IMG/VR virus record: IMGVR_UViG_3300009161_000091
Coordinates: 1-42,292 of that record
Reading direction: 5' to 3' (one strand)
DNA from: a virus
Length of the DNA stretch: 42,292 nucleotides
The notes beneath the pieces are model-generated. The model did not search any database. It saw nothing but the letters and a program-made list of their open reading frames with translations, and was not told where the DNA came from. Shown here piece after piece: positions 23,825 to 31,811 of the stretch. The translations under genes were made by a program, and so were the position numbers. Every line of letters begins with the position of its first letter. Within the stretch, counting starts at the first letter, position 1.

Positions 23825-24286
23825 TTATTTTGTTACACCTTGCATTTTCTCTTGTCCTCTTGACCAAGCAGAGATACCAAGAACTGCACCCATTGCTAGA
23901 TGGAACAAACCAGCGCCTTGCAGCGTAAGTGGATTCCATTGGGTTAGTGGTTGCTTCATCATAACTTGGATCACATTCCACATGATTGGAAAGATAGCCA
24001 TGTCTAAGCAACAGATGACCATATAGCACCAACCCATTGCGGGTCGCCACTTCTTGACCATCCAGTCTTCATTCTGCTTTGCGTTCTCTGCTTCCCACTG
24101 TTTCTTTTCCAGTTCAATCTTAGCAAGCTGAGCTGCTTCGGATAACTGTGGGGCTGATGGTGCACCTGCTCTAGGGGTTGAGTCGATATATGTAGTCTGG
24201 ATTGAAGCGCCTGCTCCTTTAGTTGCAGGGGGAATCTGATCCATTGCTGGTTTAGGTTCATCCGTTTCTACTGTAAATTTAGGCAT
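23825..24286 (-). CDS. Holin with two membrane segments
   Basis: 153 residues: soluble Pro/Gln-rich N-terminus (1-70), then K-W-R-P-A-M-G-W starting a first membrane segment (about 80-103) and L-T-L-Q-G-A-G-L-F-H-L-A-M-G-A-V-L-G starting a second (about 121-140). This matches a holin family I know from alphaproteobacterial phages and gene transfer agents (W-R-P-x-x-G-W and G-A-V-L-G). It sits ten bases before the endolysin gene. Holins open the inner membrane at lysis time. Confidence 0.85.
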   Translation of the reverse strand: MPKFTVETDEPKPAMDQIPPATKGAGASIQTTYIDSTPRAGAPSAPQLSEAAQLAKIELEKKQWEAENAKQNEDWMVKKWRPAMGWCYMVICCLDMAIFPIMWNVIQVMMKQPLTQWNPLTLQGAGLFHLAMGAVLGISAWSRGQEKMQGVTK

Positions 24287-24295
24287 CGCATTTCC

Positions 24296-24913
24296 TTATG
24301 CTGTGAATATCTCCAGGGCAGCAGCATAATGAGATTTACGATCTTCAAGTCCAATGGTACCACCATTGATTTTTTTAGTTACATTAACAACGTCACCTTT
24401 ATCAGCCCAATTGTTTAGTTCACGCGAGTCCCAGAACCATCCAGCACTCCACGCAGCTCCTTCTTCTGTACTCAACCACTCGGTTGCTTCTTCTAGTGGC
24501 CACCCCATGTCTTTGGCAAAAGCTTCATAATTTGATTTGCCTGTCAATTGGATAAGCCCACGTCCGCAGTAGCGATACCCATCTCCTGATGCTTCATCAC
24601 CGTTACCCATGCGCGAAGCATAGACACGATTGGCAATTTTCTGTGGGTTCTTAGCGAACGGTGCTGTATCTACTCCACGAAAATACTTAGGGAAAATTAC
24701 CTTCAAGCGATCTGCTGAATAGTTTAGATTTTCCTTGATCGTTCTTAGTCCACCAGATTCATGGCCTACCTGAGCAAGGAACATTGAGATACGTTGAGGG
24801 GTGTTGATTTCATAAAAATCCATAACCTCATTTAGAGGTTCCACATATTTCTGAATAACATCTTCGCCCGTATCTTCGAAGAACTCATTCAACTGTTCGA
24901 ATGTAATAGCCAT
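24296..24913 (-). CDS. Endolysin, glycoside hydrolase family 19
   Basis: Cuts the glycan of peptidoglycan. Catalytic Glu is E52 in Q-V-G-H-E-S-G-G; the family string R-Y-C-G-R-G-L-I-Q-L-T-G-K-S-N-Y is present around residue 110-125. No signal peptide, so it needs the neighbouring holin to reach the wall. GGAG five bases before ATG 24913 sets the start. A second, secreted hydrolase lies at 16192-17055. Confidence 0.92.
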   Translation of the reverse strand: MAITFEQLNEFFEDTGEDVIQKYVEPLNEVMDFYEINTPQRISMFLAQVGHESGGLRTIKENLNYSADRLKVIFPKYFRGVDTAPFAKNPQKIANRVYASRMGNGDEASGDGYRYCGRGLIQLTGKSNYEAFAKDMGWPLEEATEWLSTEEGAAWSAGWFWDSRELNNWADKGDVVNVTKKINGGTIGLEDRKSHYAAALEIFTA

Positions 24914-24930
24914 AGTCACTCCTTATTGAG

Positions 24931-25095
24931 TTACTTTCTATTTAGTACCGTCATAGCAATCATAGGAATTTCACCACGATATAATCCAATGTCAGATAGT
25001 TCTCTATCCGATAGACGATTCAATTCATTCAACGCCTTGTAGTAGCGGCGTGTGTCTTCTACTTTCTTTGCGATTAAGTTAAAAATATTTTGCAT
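24931..25095 (-). CDS. DUF1127 protein, 54 aa
   Basis: Contains the DUF1127 core L-N-x-L-S-D-R-E-L-S-D-I-G-L-Y-R-G-E-I. These short basic proteins are abundant in alphaproteobacteria, where some affect RNA turnover and phosphate or carbon metabolism. Its presence in a phage points to gene capture from such a host. GGAG before the ATG at 25095 defines the start. A hairpin terminator lies just upstream, ending the Hsp20 transcript. Confidence 0.85.
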   Translation of the reverse strand: MQNIFNLIAKKVEDTRRYYKALNELNRLSDRELSDIGLYRGEIPMIAMTVLNRK

Positions 25096-25110
25096 TTGTC
25101 TTTCTCCGAA

Positions 25111-25141
25111 CAATAATAGCGAGCCAGTTTCCCAGCTCGCT
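25111..25141 (-). terminator. Hairpin terminator after Hsp20
   Basis: On the minus strand AGCGAGC / GCTCGCT, a 7-bp stem (25118-25141) with a 10-base loop, followed by T-rich ATTATTGTT. Confidence 0.6.
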
Positions 25142-25170
25142 TGCATGATGTAGGATTCAATGGGTTGTAA

Positions 25171-25626
25171 TTAGTCGATCTTGATGTTCTTAGGCTTCTG
25201 GTTCTCAGGGATAAAGTTTTCCAACCACACCTTGAGAATGCCGTTCATCAATTCGGCATTGTTTACCACTACAGTATCAGCAAGAGTGAATGTGCGATTG
25301 AAGGCACGCTCTGCAATTCCCTTGTAGTAGTAGAATTCGGTAGCCTTATCCATATCACTGGAGTCTTTAGTCTTACCAGCGATGGTTAGCTTACCACCAT
25401 CGAGAGTCAGCTCGATATCTGTCTTTGCGAATCCCGCGACAGCCATTTCGATAACATACTTGTTATCATCGACCTTCTTGATATTGTAAGGTGGATATCC
25501 AGGAAGGTTCTTACCGATGCCATCCAACTGCGAAGATAGCAGCTTAAATGTCTTGTCGAAGCCGACAGAGAAAGGATCGAAAGATGCGAATGGAGATGGG
25601 ATTTGTGCGTAGTCGTTCTTAGTCAT
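25171..25626 (-). CDS. Small heat-shock protein, Hsp20/alpha-crystallin family (IbpA-like)
   Basis: 151 residues with the alpha-crystallin domain at about 45-135: G-Y-P-P-Y-N-I, then D-K-Y-V-I-E-M-A-V-A-G-F, the I-E-L-T-L-D-G-G-K-L-T-I-A-G strand and a G-I-A-x-R-A-F core typical of IbpA. T4-like phages often carry one. It holds unfolded proteins in solution, probably during virion assembly. AGGAGG-type ribosome site fixes the ATG at 25626; a TATAAATA late promoter is at 25683-25690. Confidence 0.92.
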   Translation of the reverse strand: MTKNDYAQIPSPFASFDPFSVGFDKTFKLLSSQLDGIGKNLPGYPPYNIKKVDDNKYVIEMAVAGFAKTDIELTLDGGKLTIAGKTKDSSDMDKATEFYYYKGIAERAFNRTFTLADTVVVNNAELMNGILKVWLENFIPENQKPKNIKID

Positions 25627-25682
25627 AGTATGACCTCCTATTAGGCAAGGTTGATTATGTGACCCCGAGGGCATCACGGTTT

Positions 25683-25690
25683 TATTTATA
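25683..25690 (-). promoter_or_regulatory. T4-type late promoter for Hsp20
   Basis: Exact TATAAATA in a 127-base non-coding gap, about 57 bases before the Hsp20 ATG, leaving room for a leader with a strong Shine-Dalgarno. Confidence 0.7.
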
Positions 25691-25753
25691 TGTAGCGAAG
25701 GAGATATACCCCCAACACTACACATAAATTCAAGAGGGTAGAAGCTGCGTCGA

Positions 25754-26164
25754 TCAAGCGACCTTTCCGCGGTTCTTACCGATGTTGTATTTAGCTTCCA
25801 GTTTCCAATCACTCTTCTCCTTGTGTGTGAGAATTTTGATTTGATTTAATGAAGCAATAGGGTCTTCCGATGCTTTAGGATCGACGAGATCAATCAACTC
25901 CCATTCAGCGAGTAGATTAGCGATCTTGTTTCGACGAGCCTTATCATCATCAGAGAAGTTGGTTGGCTTGCCATCAAGCGCGAATAGTTCCTTGAAGTGA
26001 ACCACATAGTAGCGGCCCTGCTTGTGGAAAATATGGCAAGATTGATAGAGTGTTGATTTTTCTGCGGACGCGACACCGATGCGGCTGAGCGTTTCGCGAA
26101 TCTTTAGGAAATCTTCTGGTGTCTTTAGTCGTACCTCAATCATGGATTCAATAATGGATTGCAT
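25754..26164 (-). CDS. regA: RegA translational repressor
   Basis: Binds ribosome-binding sites of early mRNAs and blocks their translation. Clear match to T4 RegA: M-I-E-V-R-L-K-T-P-E-D-F-L-K-I-R-E-T-L, L-Y-Q-S-C-H-I, Y-Y-V-V-H-F-K-E-L and W-K-L-x-x-K-Y-x-I-G. AAAGG eight bases before ATG 26164 favours a start 7 codons upstream of the T4-like Met (26143), giving a short N-terminal extension; the inner start has no visible Shine-Dalgarno. RegA usually regulates itself. Confidence 0.93.
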   Translation of the reverse strand: MQSIIESMIEVRLKTPEDFLKIRETLSRIGVASAEKSTLYQSCHIFHKQGRYYVVHFKELFALDGKPTNFSDDDKARRNKIANLLAEWELIDLVDPKASEDPIASLNQIKILTHKEKSDWKLEAKYNIGKNRGKVA

Positions 26165-26169
26165 TGTGT

Positions 26170-26553
26170 TCACCTTTTGCCAAGTAACGACCCGATCTGG
26201 TCTACTTGGCTGGGTGTCAATACGGTCAGTGCTTGTTTAGCTTCTGAACGCCCATAGCCGAAGAACTCCATAACCAGGTCGACAGAATCGTTCTTTTCTT
26301 CTTTTTGCCACTTGGCAAACTTACGGTTCTGTTTCCTGATTATATTTATAAAATACTCATACTGGAGTAATTTGTCTAGATGCCCACGCATGTTCATCTC
26401 GTTGGCATACAGTACACAGTCTTGGTGGTACGACAGCGATCGGTTAGTGAGAAAAGGCACATAAGCCTTCTCTTCTGCTTCTCCATGTCCGCGCATCATG
26501 TTTGGTTGTTTTGGCTTCATAATCGAGTTTACATAATCAAAAGGACTAGCCAT
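26170..26553 (-). CDS. 62: Clamp loader small subunit, gp62-like (short form)
   Basis: At 127 residues it is the short gp62 form of marine T4-like phages (T4: 187): F-D-Y-V-N-S-I, P-F-L-T-N-R-S-L-S-Y, L-Y-A-N-E-M-N and R-K-Q-N-R-K-F-A-K-W. With gp44 it loads the gp45 clamp. In T4 it directly adjoins gene 44; here a two-gene insertion separates them, and a likely own promoter lies at 26586-26614. Confidence 0.88.
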   Translation of the reverse strand: MASPFDYVNSIMKPKQPNMMRGHGEAEEKAYVPFLTNRSLSYHQDCVLYANEMNMRGHLDKLLQYEYFINIIRKQNRKFAKWQKEEKNDSVDLVMEFFGYGRSEAKQALTVLTPSQVDQIGSLLGKR

Positions 26554-26585
26554 AAAACACTCTCTTGTATTTTTGAAGAACCATT

Positions 26586-26614
26586 AGTGTATCACCAAAC
26601 ACTTTCAATGTCTA
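26586..26614 (-). promoter_or_regulatory. Probable sigma-70 promoter for 62-regA
   Basis: TAGACA (26614-26609), 17-base spacer, TACACT (26591-26586). Weaker than the others, but with the same spacing, and it lies immediately after the inserted methyltransferase gene. Confidence 0.45.
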
Positions 26615-26615
26615 G

Positions 26616-27866
26616 CTATTTTGTGAAAACCCAAAGGTCTTCAAAATTTCCGCCTCTAGTTTTTTTTGCTTGCCGTCCAGTTCCAATAGCTGACCACTGA
26701 ATCTTATATCTGGCTTTAAGATTCAGGTGCTTGCTTACCACTCTCATCATATCTTCGCTGATATTCACTTCTTGTTTGGCTTTATTTCTATAGTTAGAGA
26801 TAACAAACGCAAAATTGGCATCTGGCTTCATCACTTCCTTTGCTGTAAGGACGGTAGCTTCCCAGTATTTTTCTAGCCATTCTTCATAGTTAGGATAATT
26901 GGTAAAACTTTGATCTTCGCTATCATAAATTTCAAGGTCATAATATGGCGGGCTAAACAGAACCGCATCTACCTTCTCTCGATATGTATCTTCGAATCCA
27001 ATCGACTTCAGTTTTTCTGAGGGGCAACAATATAGATCGACAGACTTATCCGCTACTCCAAAAAAACTCTTGTCTGAAAAATCTTGCCAGACTTTGTGCA
27101 ATGTTTTTCCGTTTTCAACAACCTCAGGTATAACATCAGTTGCGATAAACTTCTCGAATCCGCTCGAATAAAATGCGAACTGATAGCTATTCCAACCCAT
27201 AACTGGAGCAAACAAAATTTTACCAGGAAGAATTTCGTCTAAGATGCCCTTGTATGTTGCTGGATTAAAAATGCTAGCCCTATTACAACCAATCATAAAA
27301 TCGGTCCAGAATTGTCCATAGTTACTGTTTTCAATTTTGCATATATGGTCAAAGAAAGCGGGGCTGGCTAAACTGTTGCGTATTTTAAATTGTTCAAACA
27401 TCACTTTTAGTAAACCAAAAGTGTACTCGAAATCGTTACTGTAAAGTTTGCGTGTGCTGAAAAATTTTTCGAAATTAATGTTTTTGCAGATACGACCATA
27501 TTTGCTGTATGTACGGCCAGCAAATGTGTCACCATTTAAAATCTGAGCGGGTGGTATTTGAAAATAATGCTCAATCGGTTCTGCGATTTTAGCAGTCTTA
27601 CGAAACCATTCTGTAAGAGCTACCTCTGGTTCTAGAACGAGCATCTTATACATTTGTTCTTTGTATAAGTTCAGTCTATCTTTTCTGTCATCGCTTTTTG
27701 CAACTCTTTCGATGAATGTATCAAGGTCGCTCCTGACGACGAAATTTCCTGAGGTATCGCTACCATTCAACACAGAAATTTGGTTGCTAAAGTCTTCAAA
27801 ACTGACTGTCTTGTTAAAACTGAACAGCGATAGAAATTCATTTTCTGTGTAGATCAGATTTGCCAT
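26616..27866 (-). CDS. DNA methyltransferase with SPPY motif (N6-adenine or N4-cytosine)
   Basis: 416 residues. The SAM-binding motif I is F-A-P-V-M-G-W (219-225) with A-T-D-V (242-245), followed by catalytic S305-P-P-Y308 in V-L-F-S-P-P-Y-Y-D-L. The N-terminal 210 residues would hold target recognition. SPPY suits N4-cytosine or N6-adenine methylation; the target site cannot be read from sequence. AT-rich compared with 62 and 44, it is inserted between them with an unknown partner. GAGG sets the ATG at 27866. Confidence 0.8.
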   Translation of the reverse strand: MANLIYTENEFLSLFSFNKTVSFEDFSNQISVLNGSDTSGNFVVRSDLDTFIERVAKSDDRKDRLNLYKEQMYKMLVLEPEVALTEWFRKTAKIAEPIEHYFQIPPAQILNGDTFAGRTYSKYGRICKNINFEKFFSTRKLYSNDFEYTFGLLKVMFEQFKIRNSLASPAFFDHICKIENSNYGQFWTDFMIGCNRASIFNPATYKGILDEILPGKILFAPVMGWNSYQFAFYSSGFEKFIATDVIPEVVENGKTLHKVWQDFSDKSFFGVADKSVDLYCCPSEKLKSIGFEDTYREKVDAVLFSPPYYDLEIYDSEDQSFTNYPNYEEWLEKYWEATVLTAKEVMKPDANFAFVISNYRNKAKQEVNISEDMMRVVSKHLNLKARYKIQWSAIGTGRQAKKTRGGNFEDLWVFTK

Positions 27867-27868
27867 TG

Positions 27869-28426
27869 TCAACCTCTAATAACTTCACATGTATATATCT
27901 TGATTTTAGATAAGCTTGTCAGTTGTTCTTTCATCATTTTCTCAGACAGCAAAACGACATCCCTTTTCATTTTGCTTTGATCTTTTCTGCCTCGTTCTAA
28001 CCAAGCATCTCGTTCTGCCGTCAAATGCTTATGAATGATTTTCAGATTTTTTTTCTGACTTATATCATAGATCCTGAGTAGGTCTAGATTGTCTTTGTGG
28101 CGCGCAACAAAGATATACCGATCATAGATAAGGTTACCCATAGCATGAAACATAAATGAAGCCAGTTTCTTATCGTTTTCGACTCTGCTACATTTCTGTT
28201 CAATTTCAATTCGATTAGAAATCGCATCTTCACCATTTCTAGCAAAGTTGATATTGTAATCTGGATCATATTGAGAAACCAAATTGTAGATTGATACGGA
28301 GCTTAGAGTATCGTTATCCAATATATCAATACCATGCTTTGCATATGCTCTTTCTCTAATCGCAAATATCTCTTGTCTATAAGAGTCAAGGTCTTCTATC
28401 GCTGATCTATCTAAGTATTTTGCCAT
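27869..28426 (-). CDS. Hypothetical partner of the SPPY methyltransferase, 185 aa
   Basis: No family recognised. Helical, rich in Lys, Asp and Ile, AT-rich like the methyltransferase that starts 2 bases after its stop, so the two probably arrived together. It could be a specificity or control protein, or a nuclease; I see no PD-(D/E)XK, HNH or GIY-YIG motif. AGGA eight bases before ATG 28426 sets the start, inside the end of gene 44. Confidence 0.65.
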   Translation of the reverse strand: MAKYLDRSAIEDLDSYRQEIFAIRERAYAKHGIDILDNDTLSSVSIYNLVSQYDPDYNINFARNGEDAISNRIEIEQKCSRVENDKKLASFMFHAMGNLIYDRYIFVARHKDNLDLLRIYDISQKKNLKIIHKHLTAERDAWLERGRKDQSKMKRDVVLLSEKMMKEQLTSLSKIKIYTCEVIRG

Positions 28427-28436
28427 CGTATTTGTC

Positions 28437-29378
28437 CTATGACTTGAACTCACAATCAATCATAATCTGCGTCATACATGCAGCAAGGTTGATTTCTTGG
28501 TCAACAACAAAAGCAGCTTTGTACTGATAGTCCGCAAGAATGAGGATCAACTGCGGTACAGAATTCTGATCTAGGATATCATAAGCGGTATCATACAGAG
28601 AACGGAATAGAGTATTCACGTCCGCGCTAGAGTTAGTGCCAATCCACTTTCGCATGTTCTCAAACTCGCGGTTCTTCAAACACTTGACAAGTTCGCTGAT
28701 ATTGGTATTATCGACCGACGCAAGGATACCAGTGTCAATCTTACCACGCGCAGCATACCTCTGGAACTCATTGAGTACACGCCGCCAATCGGGCAGATGC
28801 TTCTTGATTACCTCTGCGACTGCACCTTTATCATACTCAACATTCTCAGCCTCAAGGATCCAAATGGCTCGCTTCATAAACTCAACAGCAAGACCACCAA
28901 GTTGCTTCTTCTGGATCTTAAAGTCTACAACAGCGCACCGAGAATGTAGTGGTTGGATAATTCGGTTCTTGAAATTGCAGGTGAGAATAAATCCACAGTT
29001 ACTTGAGAACTCCTCCATGAAGTTTCTGAGTGCGGGCTGTGTGGAACTAGCGTTGAGGTAATCCGCCTCATCCAAGATAACATACTTACGACCTCCACCA
29101 AATGATACGGTACCTGCATAGTTGCGAATTTCATTTCGCAGTGTGTCAATGTTACCATTCATTGACCCATTGATAATTAAATAGTCAGCATTGATCTCGT
29201 CAAGCATAGCACGAGCGACCGTTGTCTTACCGACACCAGCAGTGCCAGCAAGCAACAGATTAGGAATGCTGCCGTCGTTTACGAATTGTTGGAATGTTTG
29301 CTTCAGGTCATCAGGTAGAATGCAATCGGCAATCTTATGCGGCCGATACTTTTCTACCCAGAGAAATTCTTCACGCAT
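28437..29378 (-). CDS. 44: Clamp loader large subunit, gp44-like (AAA+)
   Basis: ATPase that opens and places the gp45 clamp. W-V-E-K-Y-R-P at the start, Walker A G-T-A-G-V-G-K-T-T, Walker B Y-V-I-L-D-E-A-D, the S-S-N-C-G-F-I-L-T-C-N sensor 1 strand and L-x-S-R-C arginine finger are all present. Length 313 (T4: 319). GGAG precedes the ATG. Confidence 0.95.
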   Translation of the reverse strand: MREEFLWVEKYRPHKIADCILPDDLKQTFQQFVNDGSIPNLLLAGTAGVGKTTVARAMLDEINADYLIINGSMNGNIDTLRNEIRNYAGTVSFGGGRKYVILDEADYLNASSTQPALRNFMEEFSSNCGFILTCNFKNRIIQPLHSRCAVVDFKIQKKQLGGLAVEFMKRAIWILEAENVEYDKGAVAEVIKKHLPDWRRVLNEFQRYAARGKIDTGILASVDNTNISELVKCLKNREFENMRKWIGTNSSADVNTLFRSLYDTAYDILDQNSVPQLILILADYQYKAAFVVDQEINLAACMTQIMIDCEFKS

Positions 29379-29388
29379 GTTGGCTCCA

Positions 29389-29847
29389 TCAGTTCCAAGA
29401 AGACACAGAATATCGCTGAAGGATCTTCTGTTCCTCTTCGGTCATTTCAAAAATTTCACGCATACCATCTTGCTTGATCGGAATGAGTATCATTTCACGC
29501 CCATCTTTGGTGGTATACTTATTGTATTGTAACCCATCTTCTGGAAAAATGCAATACACTTTTCCTGCGCTATAGTGTTTTTCTTTTGAGTTTGGTACAG
29601 AAACGAAAATCAATCGACAAACATTTTGGCATTTGCGTAACTGATTTGGCTTTATGGTAAATGAATCTCGGTAGACGAATGGAACCTGTGTCTTGACTTC
29701 TGCCCACTTACCATCTATCAAAGCATCTTTGTAGCTATCATATTGGTCAATAGATGCCTTAACCTTCATACCCTGTTCACTATACCAATTCAACACAATA
29801 CTCTCGCCCGCGCGGCCGAGCTTAGACTGCTTGCTATCTTGTGTCAT
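29389..29847 (-). CDS. PD-(D/E)XK nuclease-like protein, 152 aa
   Basis: Pattern G11-R-A-G-E15, then D45 and E50-V-K52 (I-D-G-K-W-A-E-V-K), fits the core of PD-(D/E)XK endonucleases, such as Holliday-junction resolvases or small restriction enzymes. The real substrate is unknown. It lies between genes 45 and 44, where T4 has no gene. The 45 terminator lies just upstream, so this gene may be expressed by read-through or from a weak promoter I did not find. Confidence 0.65.
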   Translation of the reverse strand: MTQDSKQSKLGRAGESIVLNWYSEQGMKVKASIDQYDSYKDALIDGKWAEVKTQVPFVYRDSFTIKPNQLRKCQNVCRLIFVSVPNSKEKHYSAGKVYCIFPEDGLQYNKYTTKDGREMILIPIKQDGMREIFEMTEEEQKILQRYSVSSWN

Positions 29848-29854
29848 TTCACAT

Positions 29855-29887
29855 ATCCATAACGAAAGATGGGGGCTTTCGCCCCCA
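29855..29887 (-). terminator. Terminator after sliding clamp 45
   Basis: On the minus strand TGGGGGC-GAAA-GCCCCCA, a 7-bp GC stem with a stable GAAA tetraloop (29870-29887), followed by TCTTTCGTT. The T-run is weak, so partial read-through to the downstream nuclease gene is likely. Confidence 0.7.
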
Positions 29888-29891
29888 CCGA

Positions 29892-30563
29892 TTAGGCATC
29901 AAAAGACGAACCAGATTCCGTTGCGACCCAGTAATGACAGATGCCATCAGTGGATGCAAAGTATGCGATACCCTTTGAAGATACCTTCACATCATAGTCC
30001 TTACCACCCATGACCTTAAGGTTATCAACCTTGAAGATCATCTTATAACTCTTCTCAGCCTTGCCTACAGGGCTCTTGAAACGATTCGTGGAATCGCTGC
30101 GCGAATCAATAGCGCAGAAGTATGCGTTACCATGTTCACCAACAAGAGCAATTTCTGGCAGAACGAGAAGCGAAGCTTGACGCAATGCTCTTTGAAGCTT
30201 CGCTGCTTCCAGAACAAAAGCTACATCGACCGAAGGTAGAGTAACTTCCTTGGTAGGAAGACTGGGAAGAAGCTCTGCCTTTGCACGAACGATATCTGAG
30301 ATATCGCCAGTTCCATTTGTGATGGAGATGAACGTGTTATTGACAGAGATATCGGGATTTTCGTAGTCACTCAAAACATTAATGAACTGAGACAAATCGA
30401 AGACACCAAATTCAGTGTCGATTGTATCTTCGATCTTTACCTTTGCGAAGACGGTCTTTTGTGGTGAGACCGTCTTCAATTCTGAGCCAGCAGAAAACAA
30501 CATGCTGGGATTGATTGTCGCAAAATTCTTTAGTACGTCGATTGTGGTCTTAGAGATTTTCAT
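29892..30563 (-). CDS. 45: Sliding clamp, gp45-like
   Basis: Trimeric processivity ring for polymerase and, in T4, activator of late transcription. Start M-K-I-S-K-T-T-I-D-V-L-K-N-F-A-T-I-N is nearly that of T4 gp45; length 223 (T4: 228). AAGGA seven bases before ATG 30563 rejects a GTG five codons upstream. Promoter at 30590-30618, terminator at 29855-29887, so it is strongly and separately expressed. Confidence 0.94.
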   Translation of the reverse strand: MKISKTTIDVLKNFATINPSMLFSAGSELKTVSPQKTVFAKVKIEDTIDTEFGVFDLSQFINVLSDYENPDISVNNTFISITNGTGDISDIVRAKAELLPSLPTKEVTLPSVDVAFVLEAAKLQRALRQASLLVLPEIALVGEHGNAYFCAIDSRSDSTNRFKSPVGKAEKSYKMIFKVDNLKVMGGKDYDVKVSSKGIAYFASTDGICHYWVATESGSSFDA

Positions 30564-30589
30564 GGTATATTCCTTCACTCAAGATAATC

Positions 30590-30618
30590 ATAATAGCAGG
30601 TGTGAATGCGAATGTCAA
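30590..30618 (-). promoter_or_regulatory. Sigma-70 promoter for clamp 45
   Basis: TTGACA (30618-30613), 17-base spacer, TATTAT (30595-30590). The -10 is followed by a leader of about 20 bases with AAGGA. Confidence 0.8.
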
Positions 30619-30619
30619 G

Positions 30620-31477
30620 TTACTTTTTACGAGGAGCTAATTCACCTACGTCAGCGGTAGCACCAGCGCCGATCTGAGCCAGATCAATAAGAGAACCAGC
30701 AAACACATATGAACCCATGTGCTGAAGCTTCATCCATGGGCAAAGCCATGTCTTCACATTGATGTCCCACATCTTCTGGCAGAACCAATAATCTTCTGAT
30801 AGGTACCGCTTAGACTTAGGATCAATCTCAGCCTGGAAGAACTGCATGATTTCGCGGGTACCATCAAAGTGTGCGGTACGCACATGGTCAGGCAGATATG
30901 TGTATTGTGGGTAAGCGGCTGCAAACTTTTCCAACGCAGAACGCTGGATCATCATAAAGCCAGTGCCACCTTCAAGCACCTCTACTGGTTGATCGAGAGC
31001 AATGGATCCAGATCCTTCCTTAGGATTGAAAACATAATCGCCAACATACTTCTCGAGGTTCTCTGGATCCTTGTCAGCGAAGCCACGGTCGACCGCGCGC
31101 TTGATCTTTTCCCAAGCAATACATTTCTTGGGATACGGACCACATACGATTTCCTTATCACTGCCAGCTTCCGCAATGACCGACAATGCAATAACATCAT
31201 TCGGATCAAAACCAATGTCGGCGTCGATGAACATCAAGTGAGTACAATCAGAACGCAGAAATTCGTCCACGAGGTAATTTCGCGCACGAGTAATTAGGGA
31301 TTCATTGAAGAGATAATAGAAGCGAACATCCATGCCATACTGTGCTGCCATGGACGCAAGATCGGCAGTTGACTTTGTATATGTACCACCACACATACCG
31401 CCGTACATAGGTGTGGCTACTAAAATCTTACGCTTGCGTAGTTCTTCAATTGTTACAGAAACTTCTAGTGCGGACAT
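30620..31477 (-). CDS. Glycosyltransferase-like protein (GT-A fold)
   Basis: 285 residues: K-I-L-V-A-T-P-M-Y-G-G at the first strand, D85-A-D87 (metal and sugar-nucleotide site) in L-M-F-I-D-A-D-I-G-F, and a later S-E-D-Y-W-F-C acid/base-like motif. This is a family common in T4-like phages. Acceptor unknown: DNA bases, virion proteins or host surface are possible. GGAG supports the ATG. Confidence 0.75.
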   Translation of the reverse strand: MSALEVSVTIEELRKRKILVATPMYGGMCGGTYTKSTADLASMAAQYGMDVRFYYLFNESLITRARNYLVDEFLRSDCTHLMFIDADIGFDPNDVIALSVIAEAGSDKEIVCGPYPKKCIAWEKIKRAVDRGFADKDPENLEKYVGDYVFNPKEGSGSIALDQPVEVLEGGTGFMMIQRSALEKFAAAYPQYTYLPDHVRTAHFDGTREIMQFFQAEIDPKSKRYLSEDYWFCQKMWDINVKTWLCPWMKLQHMGSYVFAGSLIDLAQIGAGATADVGELAPRKK

Positions 31478-31518
31478 AACGACTCCATGTTAAAAATTGC
31501 AATAATATATATGGAAAT

Positions 31519-31755
31519 TCAAAGCTGTTCAGCAGCTTCCTGCTGCTTCTTTTTCCAACGGCGAATAGCCTGAATTTTATTCAGACGGCGTTGCATGGAA
31601 GGCTTCGTGTAATGTTCGCGCTCAGAAAGGTCTCGCATTATACCATCAGCTTGAATTTTCTTCTTCAGGACGCGCAATGCACCATTGATATCATTGTTCC
31701 GAACTGTAACACTCAGACCACGAAGATGGGCGTAGGGAATTTCATCGTTATTCAA
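31519..31755 (-). CDS. rpsU: Ribosomal protein bS21 homologue, TTG start
   Basis: Residues about 14-70 follow bS21: L-S-V-T-V-R-x-N-D-x-x-x-A-L-R-V-L-K-K-K, R-E-H-Y-T-K-P-S-x-x-R-R and a basic helical tail. bS21 sits near the anti-Shine-Dalgarno end of 16S rRNA and helps mRNA selection. Phage-encoded bS21 is known from several phages. GGAG seven bases before TTG at 31755 makes this the start; no in-frame ATG is near. A strong terminator stands just downstream of the upstream winged-helix gene. Confidence 0.88.
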   Translation of the reverse strand: MNNDEIPYAHLRGLSVTVRNNDINGALRVLKKKIQADGIMRDLSEREHYTKPSMQRRLNKIQAIRRWKKKQQEAAEQL

Positions 31756-31767
31756 TTTTAGACTCCA

Positions 31768-31799
31768 TTAAAAATAGGGTGAGGAATGCTCCCCACCCT
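31768..31799 (-). terminator. Strong rho-independent terminator
   Basis: On the minus strand a 10-bp stem AGGGTGGGGA / TCCTCACCCT (one G-U) with a GCAT loop (31776-31799), followed by ATTTTTA. It closes the winged-helix gene transcript and stands between it and bS21. Confidence 0.85.
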
Positions 31800-31811
31800 A
31801 TATAGCATAAA

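Noticed and set aside
26344-26351. TATAAATA on the minus strand
   Set aside because: It lies inside gene 62, encoding F-I-N-I-I, with no gene start suitably placed after it.
27869-28426. Restriction endonuclease partner of the SPPY methyltransferase
   Set aside because: Position suggests a restriction-modification pair, but no nuclease motif could be seen, so I left it as hypothetical.
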